Shown in pieces: positions 8,141 through 16,892 of a stretch of DNA of 47,147 nucleotides. The notes under the pieces are model-generated. The model searched no databases and was not told the DNA's origin. It worked only from the letters and a program-made list of their open reading frames with translations. Both the position numbers and the translations under genes were made by a program. The number at the start of each line of letters is the position of its first letter. Position 1 is the stretch's first letter. The stretch spans positions 1 to 47,147 of the forward strand of contig JANXTA010000020.1 in the NCBI GenBank assembly GCA_025356395.1. Direction: 5' to 3'. The stretch comes from Betaproteobacteria bacterium. GTDB taxonomy: Bacteria; Pseudomonadota; Gammaproteobacteria; Burkholderiales; Burkholderiaceae_D.

Positions 8141-8499
8141 GTGGACCGTGCCTTGGGACGATCCGTGTAGATCGCGTCGCACTTGGCCGCACAGATGAAG
8201 TCGTTCTCGGAGATGCCACCGACCGAGTGCGTATCGAAGCGCACGTCGACCTTGTTGTAGCCCACTACCAGCTCGGGGTGATGGTCTTCGCGATGGACCG
8301 CGTAGGCGATCGCGTTGACGAAGGCGATCGTCTCCCAGTAGTCGGCGAAGGCATAGCCGCGGCTGATACGCTTGCCATCGGTGGACCACGCCGGCAGTTC
8401 CTTGAGTTGCGAACGCACCGCGTCGTCGCTCATGGCCTTGCCACCTTCGAGAGGGCGGCAATGCGAGGCGAACAGTTCGGCGAAGGTCTTGATGGTCAT
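8137..8499 (-). CDS. Pterin-4a-carbinolamine dehydratase
   Basis: Recycles tetrahydropterin cofactor by dehydrating 4a-hydroxy-tetrahydropterin after aromatic amino acid hydroxylation. The 120-residue length is typical. The active-site signature is visible as HREDHHPEL, followed by YNKVDVRFDTHSVGG, both hallmarks of the PCD/DCoH fold. No phenylalanine hydroxylase gene is in the window. It starts 9 bp after the M48 peptidase stop and overlaps the TTG start of rsgA, so it is the second gene of a four-gene operon. Confidence 0.93.
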   Translation of the reverse strand: MTIKTFAELFASHCRPLEGGKAMSDDAVRSQLKELPAWSTDGKRISRGYAFADYWETIAFVNAIAYAVHREDHHPELVVGYNKVDVRFDTHSVGGISENDFICAAKCDAIYTDRPKARST

Positions 8500-8508
8500 G
8501 AGGTTTCT

Positions 8509-9801
8509 TCAGGTGGCGGGTTGCGGTATCAGCGGGTTGCTGCGCGGCCGTTGCGACAGGATCTCAAGCCGTCCGATGCGCAGCGCGGCCGGCGGATGCG
8601 AATCGTAGAAAGCCGAGTGCAGCGGATCGGGCGTGAGCGTGGACGCATTGTCCTCGTACAGCTTCACGAGCGCGCGGATCAGGTCGCCGGCGTCCGAGTT
8701 GGCGGCGGCGTAGGCATCGGCTTCGAACTCGTGACGTCGCGAGGCGAGGCTCGACAGTGGCGACAGCGGAAACGTGAAGACCGGCAGCACGTGGAAGAAC
8801 AGCAGCAGCGCGAAGACGTTGCGCATGCCGATCGTGGGGTCGGTCCCGAGGCCCAGGTAGAACCACGGTTGCTGGGCGAGCCAACCGAGCAGCGCAACTG
8901 CAGCGAGGCTGATCGCGAACGACCAGGCGATGCGCTTGACGATGTGCTTGCGGGCGAAGTGGCCGAGTTCGTGCGCAAGCACGGCCTCGATCTCGTCACC
9001 GCTCAGACGGCTGATCAGCGTGTCGAAGAACACGATGCGCTTGGCCGCGCCGAAGCCCGTGAAATAGGCATTGCCATGGGCCGAGCGCTTGCTGCCGTCC
9101 ATCACGAACACGCCCTTGGACGCGAAGCCGCAACGCGATAGCAGACGTTCGATGCGCGTCTTGAGACCGTCGTCCGTCAGCGGTTCGAACTTGTTGAAGA
9201 GCGGTGCGATGACGGTGGGGTAAAGCCACAGCAGCAGGAGGTTGAACGCGATCCACACCAGCCACGCGTAGACCCACCAGAGATTGCCGGCAGCGCTCAT
9301 CAACGACAGCACCAACGAGAGCAGCGGCGCGCCGATTGCGACGCCGAGGATGACCCCTTTCGCGAGGTCGACGAAGAACAGACGCAGCGTCATGCGATTG
9401 AAGCCGAAGCGCGCTTCGAGCCCGAACTGACGATAGAGCGCGATGGGCAGGTCGATGATTCCGAAGATCACCGACACCACGCCGACCAGCGCGAGCTCGC
9501 GCCACAGCAGCGCGCTGCCGCGCAAGGCGGGTTCGAGCCAGTCGTCGATTGCCTGCAGCCCGCCGAGCAGCGTCAGTGCCACCAGCATCGCTGTGGCGAG
9601 GGCCGTCCCGAGCATGGCCAGGCGGGTTCGCGCGATCGTGTAGTCCGCCGCTTTCTCGTGCGCGGCCGGTGAAACGCGCTCGGCGAAGCGGGCCGGAACG
9701 GTGGCGCGATGGGCAGCGACATGCGCGATCTGCCGCGACGAAAGCCAGAGCTTACCAACCGTGGTCAGGACGAGGGCGACGACGAAGATGCTGGTGAACA
9801 T
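8509..9801 (-). CDS. M48 family membrane metallopeptidase (STE24/CAAX protease-1 type)
   Basis: Integral membrane zinc protease of 430 residues, close in architecture to eukaryotic Ste24p. It has an N-terminal helix, several membrane segments (for example around residues 60-80, 105-125, 150-200), the zinc motif HELGH within LAHELGHFARKH, a further hydrophobic pair after it, and the C-terminal EADAYAA segment that supplies the third zinc ligand. The bacterial enzyme is thought to act in membrane protein quality control, since prenylated substrates are absent. First gene of the operon with pcd, rsgA and the DUF2007 gene; divergent from orn across 159 bp. Confidence 0.93.
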   Translation of the reverse strand: MFTSIFVVALVLTTVGKLWLSSRQIAHVAAHRATVPARFAERVSPAAHEKAADYTIARTRLAMLGTALATAMLVALTLLGGLQAIDDWLEPALRGSALLWRELALVGVVSVIFGIIDLPIALYRQFGLEARFGFNRMTLRLFFVDLAKGVILGVAIGAPLLSLVLSLMSAAGNLWWVYAWLVWIAFNLLLLWLYPTVIAPLFNKFEPLTDDGLKTRIERLLSRCGFASKGVFVMDGSKRSAHGNAYFTGFGAAKRIVFFDTLISRLSGDEIEAVLAHELGHFARKHIVKRIAWSFAISLAAVALLGWLAQQPWFYLGLGTDPTIGMRNVFALLLFFHVLPVFTFPLSPLSSLASRRHEFEADAYAAANSDAGDLIRALVKLYEDNASTLTPDPLHSAFYDSHPPAALRIGRLEILSQRPRSNPLIPQPAT

Positions 9802-9960
9802 GTGAGAACATCCGATCCGGTTCTGAACGCTACGGCGACCTTGATTTGCAACGGCGCCGGGTCTGACACCATCGTCAGATGGGACTGCCGGCCGCTACGG
9901 CAAGCGTCCGCCGAATCGTGGTCCTGATCGACCGGAACCCCACCCACACTAGTAAAAATT

Positions 9961-10545
9961 ATGTCACAAGACGACAAGCCTTCTGCCGTTGCCGCCGCGG
10001 TCAAGCCGGACCCGACGCCACTGATCTGGGTCGACATGGAGATGACCGGCCTCGAGCCCGACACCGATCGCGTCATCGAAGTCGCGGTCGTGATCACCGA
10101 TGCGCAACTCAACGTGATCGCCGAGGCGCCGGTCTACGCGATCCATCAGGCCGACGCCGTGCTCGCGGGCATGGACGGCTGGAACACGGCGACCCATGGT
10201 CGCTCGGGTCTGACCGAAAGAGTGCGCGCGTCGACGCTGACCGAGTCGGACGTCGAGACTGCGCTGATCGACTTCCTGAAGGCCCACGTGTCGCGCGGCA
10301 AGGCGCCGATGTGCGGCAACTCGATCTGCCAGGACCGTCGCTTCATGGCGCGCGCGATGCCGAAGCTCGAGGCCTTCTTCCACTATCGCAACCTCGACGT
10401 CAGCACGCTGAAGGAACTGTGCAAGCGCTGGCGGCCCGAGGTGGCGGCGTCGTTCAAGAAGCATCAGAAGCACGAGGCGCTCGCGGACATCCACGAATCG
10501 ATCGACGAGCTGAAGCATTACCGCGAGCACTTCCTGAAGCTCTGA
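9961..10545 (+). CDS. orn: Oligoribonuclease
   Basis: Degrades 2-5-nt RNA fragments, and pGpG from cyclic-di-GMP breakdown, to mononucleotides. The protein is 194 residues. DEDDh exonuclease motifs are visible: WVDMEMTG (first Asp and Glu), NSICQDRRF (second motif) and [14 protein letters not shown] (His and last Asp). The N-terminal about 18 residues are less conserved. The start ATG 9961 fits the family length with a modest extension. It is divergent from the M48-rsgA operon, and its stop lies 10 bp from the convergent MATE gene. Confidence 0.97.
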   Translation: MSQDDKPSAVAAAVKPDPTPLIWVDMEMTGLEPDTDRVIEVAVVITDAQLNVIAEAPVYAIHQADAVLAGMDGWNTATHGRSGLTERVRASTLTESDVETALIDFLKAHVSRGKAPMCGNSICQDRRFMARAMPKLEAFFHYRNLDVSTLKELCKRWRPEVAASFKKHQKHEALADIHESIDELKHYREHFLKL

Positions 10546-10555
10546 ACGAACGATG

Positions 10556-11914
10556 TCACGCGCTCGCCGATCGCTGGCGCCGCGAGACGCGCAGCATCCA
10601 GAACAGCAGCACGAAGGCCGCGAGTCCGAGGCTGAAGGTCGCTGCGCTCCACAGGCCCTTGGCGCCCAGCGGTGCTGCGTTGAACACGGGGTGGAAGGCG
10701 ATCCACCAGCCGCCGAACAGGCCCACCCCCCATAACGACACCGTGTAGATCAGCATCGGCGCGACAGCGTGCTTGTAGGCCCGCAGGATAAAGCCGCACA
10801 TGCCCTGGATCGCGTCGAAGCAATGGAAGATGGCGACGAAGCCGATCAGTGACAACGCGATGTGCCTGACGGCCTCGTCGTCGGTGTAGATCGAGATCAC
10901 GGCGCTACGGCCGAACCACAGGCTGCTCGACGTGACGAGCGCGACGACCAGCGCTACGCGCAGTCCGGCGCGCGTGATGCGCTTCGCACCGGCCAGGTCG
11001 TTCGAGCCAATCGATTGCGCGACGAGGGAGGAGGTCGCGACCGACAGCGACAGCGGCAGCATGTAGCAGAGCGCCGCGAGGTTCGCGACGATCTGGTGGC
11101 CGCCGGTGATCGTCGTGCCGAGTCCGGCCACGAGCAGCGTCATGAACGTGAAGGACGTGACCTCGACGATGTACGAAAGGCCGGTGGGGATGCCGAGTCG
11201 CAGCAGCTCGCGCTGGCGGGTCCAGCGTGGCCAGTCGAAGCCGATCCTGAAATTGCGATAGAAAGGATCGCGGGACAAGGCGAGCAACGCGATGCCGCAC
11301 GACAGCCACATCACGATCGCCGTCGCATAGCCGCAGCCTGCGGCGCCGAGCGCGGGCAGCCCGAACTTTCCGTAGACCAGCACGTAGTTGAGCGGGATCT
11401 TGATCGCGAGGCCGATCAGGTTGATCGCCATCGTCACCTTGGGTCGTGACACGGCCACGTTGAGCGCGTACACGGTGCGGAACACCAGCGCGGCCGGCAG
11501 CGCGAACATCAGCGCATGGAGGTAGTCGCCGACGCGCGTCGTCGCGCCCGGATCAACCTTGCTCATCACGAGCCAGACGTCCGGAAAGCCCATTGCGACG
11601 TCGCCCACCAGCGTGAGCCAGAGGCACAGCCACAGACCCTGCATGTAGGTCTTGCCGATCGCCTCGTGCCGCTGGCCGCCGTAGTGCTGCGCGATGATCG
11701 GCGTGAGGGCGAGCACGACGCCCATCAGGCCGACGAAGACGCTGGCATAGATGCTCGAGCCGAGTGCCATCGCGGCCAGGTCCTGCGACGACGAGTGACC
11801 GACCATGATCGTGTCGGCCACGCCGAATGCGATCGATGCCCACTGCCCGATCAGGACCGGCCAGGCCAGGCTCGCGATCCGTCGGACCAATGCGCTGCCC
11901 TTCGGGGCCGTCAT
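10556..11914 (-). CDS. MATE family multidrug efflux transporter
   Basis: Inner-membrane cation-coupled drug exporter of 452 residues with about twelve hydrophobic segments in two similar halves. The N-terminal half shows the MATE signature: AWPVLIGQWASIAFGVADTIMVG, then ALTPIIAQHYGG. The second half repeats it, with GLSYIVEVTSF and VAQSIGSNDLAGAKRI. It is closest in style to NorM-type proteins. The start ATG 11914 places the first membrane segment at the usual distance. The gene lies 28 bp after the glycosyltransferase stop in the same direction, so the two may be co-transcribed. Substrate unknown. Confidence 0.92.
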   Translation of the reverse strand: MTAPKGSALVRRIASLAWPVLIGQWASIAFGVADTIMVGHSSSQDLAAMALGSSIYASVFVGLMGVVLALTPIIAQHYGGQRHEAIGKTYMQGLWLCLWLTLVGDVAMGFPDVWLVMSKVDPGATTRVGDYLHALMFALPAALVFRTVYALNVAVSRPKVTMAINLIGLAIKIPLNYVLVYGKFGLPALGAAGCGYATAIVMWLSCGIALLALSRDPFYRNFRIGFDWPRWTRQRELLRLGIPTGLSYIVEVTSFTFMTLLVAGLGTTITGGHQIVANLAALCYMLPLSLSVATSSLVAQSIGSNDLAGAKRITRAGLRVALVVALVTSSSLWFGRSAVISIYTDDEAVRHIALSLIGFVAIFHCFDAIQGMCGFILRAYKHAVAPMLIYTVSLWGVGLFGGWWIAFHPVFNAAPLGAKGLWSAATFSLGLAAFVLLFWMLRVSRRQRSASA

Positions 11915-11942
11915 CGGGCGATGGCCCGATTCATGGCCCGCC

Positions 11943-13922
11943 TCACGGCACTTTCTTGGTGGTTTCGGCGGGCTGCGCGGCCGGCGTCTCGTCGGGTCCG
12001 ATGATTGGGGGATCGCGTCCCTCGGGGCGTCCGATGGCGTCGCTCGCACCGCGCGTGGTCGTCGATCCGGTCTTGCGGAAGAGACGGAAACGCTCGTCGC
12101 GATCGGCCGCGCGCCGGCCTTCCCACAGCAGTTTCCAGCGGCCCGGCGGCAGCGCTTCGTCGCGCGGCGCACGGGTCAGGTCCTCGCGCACCAGGTAGTC
12201 GCACTCGTCGACGTTGCTGCCGCGATAGTCCACGTGCGAGAAGTGGATGCCGCCGAACCACGCGAACGAGGCGCGCTGCGCGAGGCCGAGGCCGTCGGTC
12301 GCGACGCACGAGCCCCCGGGGGCGGACGCATGGACCGGGTCGACGGGCGCGGGCTTGCGCGAGCCGACACGCGGCCGGCCGGCGACGTCCGCCGCCTGCT
12401 GCGCGGCGACCAGCGCAGCGGTCAGTTCGCCCGCCACGTCGCGGTAGGTTCTGCTGTAGTTGATGGTGTGCATGAACAGCGTCGACGTGAGCGTCCATGC
12501 GAGGGTCAGGCCGGCCGACGCCAGCACGACGCTGCGCCACAACACCTTCGGATGCGACACGATGCGCCAGCGGACGATGGCGAGCCAGGCGATCGTCGCG
12601 GCCACCGCGAGCGCGAAGACGATCGGCCGGAATTCGTAGACCGCGCCGGGTGTCAGCCGCGAGATGCTGCGCGCGAAGCCGGCGGGTGCACCGGTCATCT
12701 TCGCGAACCACGCGAACCAGATGAAGATCGCTGCGATTGAGTAGACCAGCAGGCTGAACCAGTCGAAGGCGTTGGCGCCGCCGCGTCTTAAGGTCGGCAG
12801 GCCCACCGCCGCCAGCATCACGAGGCCGGGTAAAACCAGCAGCAACTGACCGTCGGAAGTGTCGGAGGTCGAGCACAGGACCCCCAGCATCGCGAGGACA
12901 AAGCCGGCCGGCAGCGCAAGGTGGGCATCGCCGAGCCGATCGCGCCAGCTCCACACGCCCCAGGCGGCCAGCGGCCATGCGATCCACGTCGACCACGGGA
13001 GGGTGCGCACGTACTTGGCGGCCGCCTGGCTGTCAATGCCGTCGAAGTAATGCGACCAGTCGGTGAGCCGCATGCCGATGTGCGTGCCCGCATCCGGTAC
13101 CGCGATCCACGTCAGCAGCGGCCAGATTGCCAGGCCGGCTAGTGTCAGCGGCAGCAGCACGACGAGGCCCGCGGAGCGCGCGACCTTGAAGTCGGCGTTG
13201 AAGGTGATCAACGCGATCCACAGAAGCGCAAGCGCGAGGGCGGGCGCGGGGCCGCGGGACAGCACGAGTCCGACCAGCGCGACCGCGAGCCAGACCATGC
13301 CGTTGCGTGGCAGTTCGAGGCTGCGGGCCATGCCGTAGAGCGCGACCGCCAGCATCGCCAGCATTGCGACGTCGGACGAACTCTCGTGCGCGCGGATCAG
13401 CAGGCCGACCGTGGCGAGCAGGATCAGTAGCGCACCGTCGGCGAGGACGCGGCCGTAGTCGCGCGGATCGGGCTGTCCGCCGAACGCAAGCGCGGCGGGC
13501 TGCGCGGCGGCACGTCGGCCGATCAGGTAGGTCGCGTACCAGATGCCGGTCACGGCGACGAAGAAGAACAGCACCGTCGCCATCCGCGCGGCGAGGGCGT
13601 CGCCCAGCAGCGGGCCGAGCAGTTTGATGCACAGCGCGCCGACCCAGTACATCAACGGACCGGACTCGAGCACCGGCGCGCCGGCGACATTGGGCAGCAA
13701 CCAGTCGACGTAGCCACCGTAGCCCGCGCCGGATGCCATCGTCCACATCGCGCCGAACGCGGAGGCGTCCTCGCTCTTCCACGGATCGCGGCCGATCAGG
13801 CCGGGCAGGATGTACAGCAGGCACAGGGCCACCAGGGCCCAGCGCGGCAGCTTCAACGTCTCCGAAACCGTAAGGCGCGCCGGCGAGCGCGGAGTCGTGC
13901 GCAGTGAGGAAACCTTGGACAT
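11943..13922 (-). CDS. GT-C family membrane glycosyltransferase (ArnT/PMT-like)
   Basis: Multi-pass membrane protein of 659 residues resembling lipid-linked sugar transferases of the ArnT/PMT_2 group. After a short cytoplasmic tail, the first membrane helix is followed by a periplasmic loop with RDPWKSEDA, the acidic motif position where GT-C enzymes hold a catalytic Asp or Glu. About eleven further hydrophobic segments run to about residue 500, then a soluble domain of about 150 residues. The substrate cannot be read from the sequence; transfer of a sugar from a polyprenyl carrier to an envelope acceptor is the family role. Start ATG 13922. Upstream is the rpmE terminator, downstream the MATE gene at 28 bp. 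Confidence 0.85.
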   Translation of the reverse strand: MSKVSSLRTTPRSPARLTVSETLKLPRWALVALCLLYILPGLIGRDPWKSEDASAFGAMWTMASGAGYGGYVDWLLPNVAGAPVLESGPLMYWVGALCIKLLGPLLGDALAARMATVLFFFVAVTGIWYATYLIGRRAAAQPAALAFGGQPDPRDYGRVLADGALLILLATVGLLIRAHESSSDVAMLAMLAVALYGMARSLELPRNGMVWLAVALVGLVLSRGPAPALALALLWIALITFNADFKVARSAGLVVLLPLTLAGLAIWPLLTWIAVPDAGTHIGMRLTDWSHYFDGIDSQAAAKYVRTLPWSTWIAWPLAAWGVWSWRDRLGDAHLALPAGFVLAMLGVLCSTSDTSDGQLLLVLPGLVMLAAVGLPTLRRGGANAFDWFSLLVYSIAAIFIWFAWFAKMTGAPAGFARSISRLTPGAVYEFRPIVFALAVAATIAWLAIVRWRIVSHPKVLWRSVVLASAGLTLAWTLTSTLFMHTINYSRTYRDVAGELTAALVAAQQAADVAGRPRVGSRKPAPVDPVHASAPGGSCVATDGLGLAQRASFAWFGGIHFSHVDYRGSNVDECDYLVREDLTRAPRDEALPPGRWKLLWEGRRAADRDERFRLFRKTGSTTTRGASDAIGRPEGRDPPIIGPDETPAAQPAETTKKVP

Positions 13923-14004
13923 CGTATTCAAGCCGCGATCATGCGGCAGGTCGAACCGAGCTCGCGACCGCGATGACACGCGGTTGCAAGCATCGTTCGC
14001 GGCC

Positions 14005-14032
14005 AATAAAAAAGGCAGCCTGGGCTGCCTTT
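14005..14032 (-). terminator. Rho-independent terminator of rpmE
   Basis: Read on the minus strand: GGCAGCC, a 2-nt CA loop core that likely opens to four, GGCTGCC, then TTTTTTATT. AAA before and TTT after extend the stem. It sits about 60 bp after the rpmE stop and before the GT-C gene. Confidence 0.85.
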
Positions 14033-14093
14033 CCTGGGGACGCCGCGAGTTCGACCAAGGCGATCCTCGTGACGGCCGCTGCGCTCGCGCGGA

Positions 14094-14354
14094 TCAGGCC
14101 GCAGCCTTGCCTGCGCGGTTGCCGAACTTCTGGCGGAACTTGTCAATGCGGCCGGCGGTATCCATGACCTTGTGCTTGCCCGTGTAGAACGGGTGCGACT
14201 CAGACGACACTTCGATCTTGACGAGCGGGTACTCGGTGCCGTCGATCGTGATCTTCTCGCGGGCGTTGACGGTGGAACGGGTGATGAACTTGAAGTCGTT
14301 CGAGAGATCGACGAACGCGACGTCGCGGTATGCGGGATGGATGTCTTTTTTCAT
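14094..14354 (-). CDS. rpmE2: 50S ribosomal protein L31, type B (zinc-free form)
   Basis: An 86-residue ribosomal protein at the subunit interface. The start [16 protein letters not shown] and the [13 protein letters not shown] segment with the extended C-terminus are those of type B L31. The CxxC zinc ligands of type A L31 are absent, as is usual for the C-minus form induced under zinc limitation in organisms holding both forms. A possible -10 (CATAAT, 14452-14447, minus strand) gives a leader of about 85 nt, with no zinc-uptake-regulator-like palindrome evident. Downstream of rho in the same direction, followed by a clear terminator. Confidence 0.96.
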   Translation of the reverse strand: MKKDIHPAYRDVAFVDLSNDFKFITRSTVNAREKITIDGTEYPLVKIEVSSESHPFYTGKHKVMDTAGRIDKFRQKFGNRAGKAAA

Positions 14355-14493
14355 GAGGGTCTCGATTTGTCGGTAGCCGGCTCGCCACGAACGCGACGCA
14401 CTACTTGCACGGTGAAAAAGGGTAGGTCGAAAAAGCGAAGCTCGCGATTATGCCAGACGCCACGAGGCTTTGCACCAACACCGTTGCCGGGCG

Positions 14494-15756
14494 CTAGCTG
14501 CCGCGCCGCATCAGGTCGAAGAACTCGTTGTTGTTCTTCGTTTGCTTCATTTTGTCGAGCATGAATTCCATCGCCTCGATCTCGTCCATGCTGTAAAGCA
14601 GCTTGCGAAGGACCCAGATCTTCTGCAGCAACTCCTGCTTGATCAGCTTCTCTTCCTTGCGCGTGCCGGACTTGTTCAGGTTCATCGCCGGGTAGACGCG
14701 CTTCTCGGCGAGGCGACGCTCAAGATGCACTTCCATGTTGCCGGTTCCCTTGAACTCTTCGTAGATCACGTCGTCCATGCGGCTGCCGGTCTCGATCAGC
14801 GCGGTCGCGATGATGGTCAGCGAACCGCCTTCCTCGACGTTGCGCGCGGCGCCGAAGAAGCGCTTCGGGCGTTGCAGAGCGTTGGCGTCGACACCGCCGG
14901 TCAGCACCTTGCCCGACGCCGGGATCACGGTGTTGTAGGCGCGGCCGAGGCGCGTGATCGAGTCGAGCAGGATGACGACGTCCTTCTTCATCTCGACCAG
15001 GCGCTTGGCCTTCTCGATGACCATCTCGGCGACCTGCACATGGCGCGTGGCCGGCTCGTCGAAGGTGGATGCGACGACCTCGCCGCGCACCGAACGCTGC
15101 ATCTCGGTCACTTCTTCCGGACGCTCGTCGATCAGCAGGACGAGCAGCACGATGTCCGGATAGTTGGCGGCGATCGCATGGGCGATCTGCTGCATCATCA
15201 CCGTCTTACCGCTTTTGGGCGACGCCACCAGAAGGCCGCGCTGGCCCTTGCCGATCGGCGCCAGCATGTCGATCACGCGGCCGGTGATGTTCTCGTCACC
15301 CTTCATCTCGCGCTCGAGCACCAGCGGCTCGTCCGGAAAGAGCGGCGTCAGGTTCTCGAACATGATCTTGTGCTTCGACGCCTCGGGCGGGAAGTCGTTG
15401 ACCTTGTCCACCTTCACCAGCGCGAAGTAGCGTTCGCCGTCCTTCGGCGTCCTGACTTCGCCTTCGATCGAGTCGCCGGTGTGCAGGTTGAAGCGGCGAA
15501 TCTGCGACGGGCTGATGTAGATGTCGTCCGGCGAGGCCATGTAGCTGGCCTCTGGCGATCGCAGGAAGCCGAAGCCGTCGGGCAGCACCTCGAGGCAACC
15601 GTCACCAAAGATCTGTTCGCCGGTCCGCGCACGCTTCTTGAGGATTGCGAACATCAGCTCCTGTTTGCGCATCCGGTTGGCGTTTTCGATTTCCAGCGTG
15701 TTCGCCATCTCGAGGAGGGCTGAGACGTGCTGGGCTTTGAGTTCTGAAAGGTGCAT
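14494..15756 (-). CDS. rho: Transcription termination factor Rho
   Basis: Hexameric RNA-dependent ATPase that ends transcription. The 420-residue length is standard. Visible: N-terminal helix bundle starting [18 protein letters not shown], the RNA-binding cold-shock-like domain with DGFGFLRSP (about residue 60), Walker A ASPKSGKT, Walker [17 protein letters not shown], and the [11 protein letters not shown] segment. Start ATG 15756 matches the family; an open frame upstream is just leader. The gene follows trxA in the same direction, an order also known in enterobacteria, and is preceded by a 361-nt leader and intergenic region that is strongly C-rich in its last 134 nt. Confidence 0.97.
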   Translation of the reverse strand: MHLSELKAQHVSALLEMANTLEIENANRMRKQELMFAILKKRARTGEQIFGDGCLEVLPDGFGFLRSPEASYMASPDDIYISPSQIRRFNLHTGDSIEGEVRTPKDGERYFALVKVDKVNDFPPEASKHKIMFENLTPLFPDEPLVLEREMKGDENITGRVIDMLAPIGKGQRGLLVASPKSGKTVMMQQIAHAIAANYPDIVLLVLLIDERPEEVTEMQRSVRGEVVASTFDEPATRHVQVAEMVIEKAKRLVEMKKDVVILLDSITRLGRAYNTVIPASGKVLTGGVDANALQRPKRFFGAARNVEEGGSLTIIATALIETGSRMDDVIYEEFKGTGNMEVHLERRLAEKRVYPAMNLNKSGTRKEEKLIKQELLQKIWVLRKLLYSMDEIEAMEFMLDKMKQTKNNNEFFDLMRRGS

Positions 15757-15890
15757 GTGGCTTTCCCTGGAGGGAAGGGGCGGGCGGTGACGGAGGATTT
15801 GCCGGAGGGCGAGGCGACGCGGAGGGATTGCAGCGATGTGCGGGCCCGGCTCGGGCGGGGGGATGTTGCGAACTTTTCGAGGAGGCGCGG
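15757..15890 (-). promoter_or_regulatory. C-rich, G-poor rho leader (rut-like)
   Basis: In the rho-sense strand this 134-nt stretch just before the ATG holds about 68 C and 27 G by hand count, with many TC and CC steps. C-over-G bubbles of this kind are what Rho binds, and rho is known to control its own leader in E. coli. The rest of the 361-nt gap to trxA shows a possible promoter and a hairpin; I see no conserved leader peptide. Confidence 0.5.
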
Positions 15891-16003
15891 TACACCTGGA
15901 ACGGTGCTGCGCGAAAGCCTTGGGGCGCGCCCGGAATTGCGGGCTGCGCATTCGGGTCGCGATTTGCGGCCCATCACCGAATGACCGGTGGGATTACCGA
16001 CGG

Positions 16004-16033
16004 ATTGTGCGACCCGTCCAGACCGTTTTACAA
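16004..16033 (-). promoter_or_regulatory. Possible promoter of rho
   Basis: On the minus strand, TTGTAA (16033-16028), 18-bp spacer, CACAAT (16009-16004). The -10 is imperfect. It would give a leader of about 240 nt that contains the C-rich segment. Confidence 0.4.
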
Positions 16034-16094
16034 GAACTGCGGCCGACTTCCTGTCGGGAGTCGCCGCGGGTGTTGCATCGACGCATCAGCCATG

Positions 16095-16112
16095 CCGCGC
16101 CGGAAGGCGCGG
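16095..16112 (-). terminator. Hairpin directly after trxA
   Basis: A perfect 7-bp stem, CCGCGCC and GGCGCGG, closes a tetraloop 6 bp after the trxA stop. No T-run follows on the minus strand, so it is either a weak terminator or a 3' stabiliser of the trxA message. Confidence 0.45.
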
Positions 16113-16117
16113 GAAGG

Positions 16118-16444
16118 CTAAAGGTTGCTGTCGATGAATTGCGTGAGTTGCGACTTGGACAACGCGCCGACCTTGGTGCCGACGATCGCGCCGTCCTTGA
16201 ACAACATCAGGGTCGGAATGCCGCGAATGCCGTACTTGGCCGGCACCGCCTGGTTCTCGTCGACGTTGAGCTTGGCAATGGTCAGCTTGCCGGCGTAGTC
16301 CTTCGAAACTTCATCTAGGATGGGGGCGACCATCTTGCACGGACCGCACCACTCGGCCCAGTAGTCGACCAGTACGGGACCGCTCGACTTCAATACATCC
16401 GCTTCGAACGATGCGTCCGAAACGGTCTTGATGGATTCACTCAT
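16118..16444 (-). CDS. trxA: Thioredoxin 1
   Basis: A 108-residue cytoplasmic disulfide reductase. The active site WCGPCK is present within [12 protein letters not shown], along with the cis-Pro segment [14 protein letters not shown]. Start ATG 16444 gives the classic length. A possible promoter is found about 100 bp upstream. Immediately upstream, on the opposite strand, is the 4.5S RNA gene; downstream is rho. Confidence 0.97.
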   Translation of the reverse strand: MSESIKTVSDASFEADVLKSSGPVLVDYWAEWCGPCKMVAPILDEVSKDYAGKLTIAKLNVDENQAVPAKYGIRGIPTLMLFKDGAIVGTKVGALSKSQLTQFIDSNL

Positions 16445-16541
16445 GAAAGCCTCGGTGGGATGGAATCGAAAGGGCGACTCGTCGGTGGCAACCTGCATTG
16501 CAACCGGTTCACAACGCCGATGACTTCGGCGCGATCTGATG

Positions 16542-16569
16542 TAGATAATGGCATAAACACCGAGTTCAA
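16542..16569 (-). promoter_or_regulatory. Possible promoter of trxA
   Basis: On the minus strand, TTGAAC (16569-16564), 16-bp spacer, TATCTA (16547-16542), about 100 bp before the trxA ATG. The -10 is imperfect but the region is notably AT-rich against its surroundings. Confidence 0.4.
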
Positions 16570-16645
16570 GAGGGTCGTGGCCCGGTGTGCGCCCCACACC
16601 TGCGTCGCCGACTTGCCGTTCGCGACCCCTGATAGAATCTGCGGT

Positions 16646-16741
16646 GGCGGGCCCCCTCGCATTGCGGCGTGGCAAATCTGGTCAGGTCGGGAACGAAGCA
16701 GCCACAGTCACTACCCGTAAGTGCCGAGGACCCGGCTCGCC
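16646..16741 (+). ncRNA. ffs: 4.5S RNA, signal recognition particle RNA (small bacterial type)
   Basis: The conserved tip is plain: GGTCAGGTCGGGAACGAAGC holds the tetraloop GGAA and the asymmetric loop bound by Ffh. The ends pair (GGCGGG at 16646 with CTCGCC ending 16741), giving a single long hairpin of about 96 nt. A -10 box TAGAAT at 16633-16638 places the start at about 16645; no good -35 at proper spacing was found. The position just upstream of dnaX is common in proteobacteria. Ends are estimates, within a few bases. Confidence 0.93.
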
Positions 16742-16892
16742 TTCCAAATATGTTAACGCCGTCCACCGTGGCGTCGCGGCGCCTTGCCGTCTGCATGCCT
16801 CTCTGCCCGAAACGCGCCCGGCATACGGTGCTTCGGATGCAACGCGGTGTTGAGCTAAAACCTTCGGATCGCACGGCCTTCGCCTGACGCCC

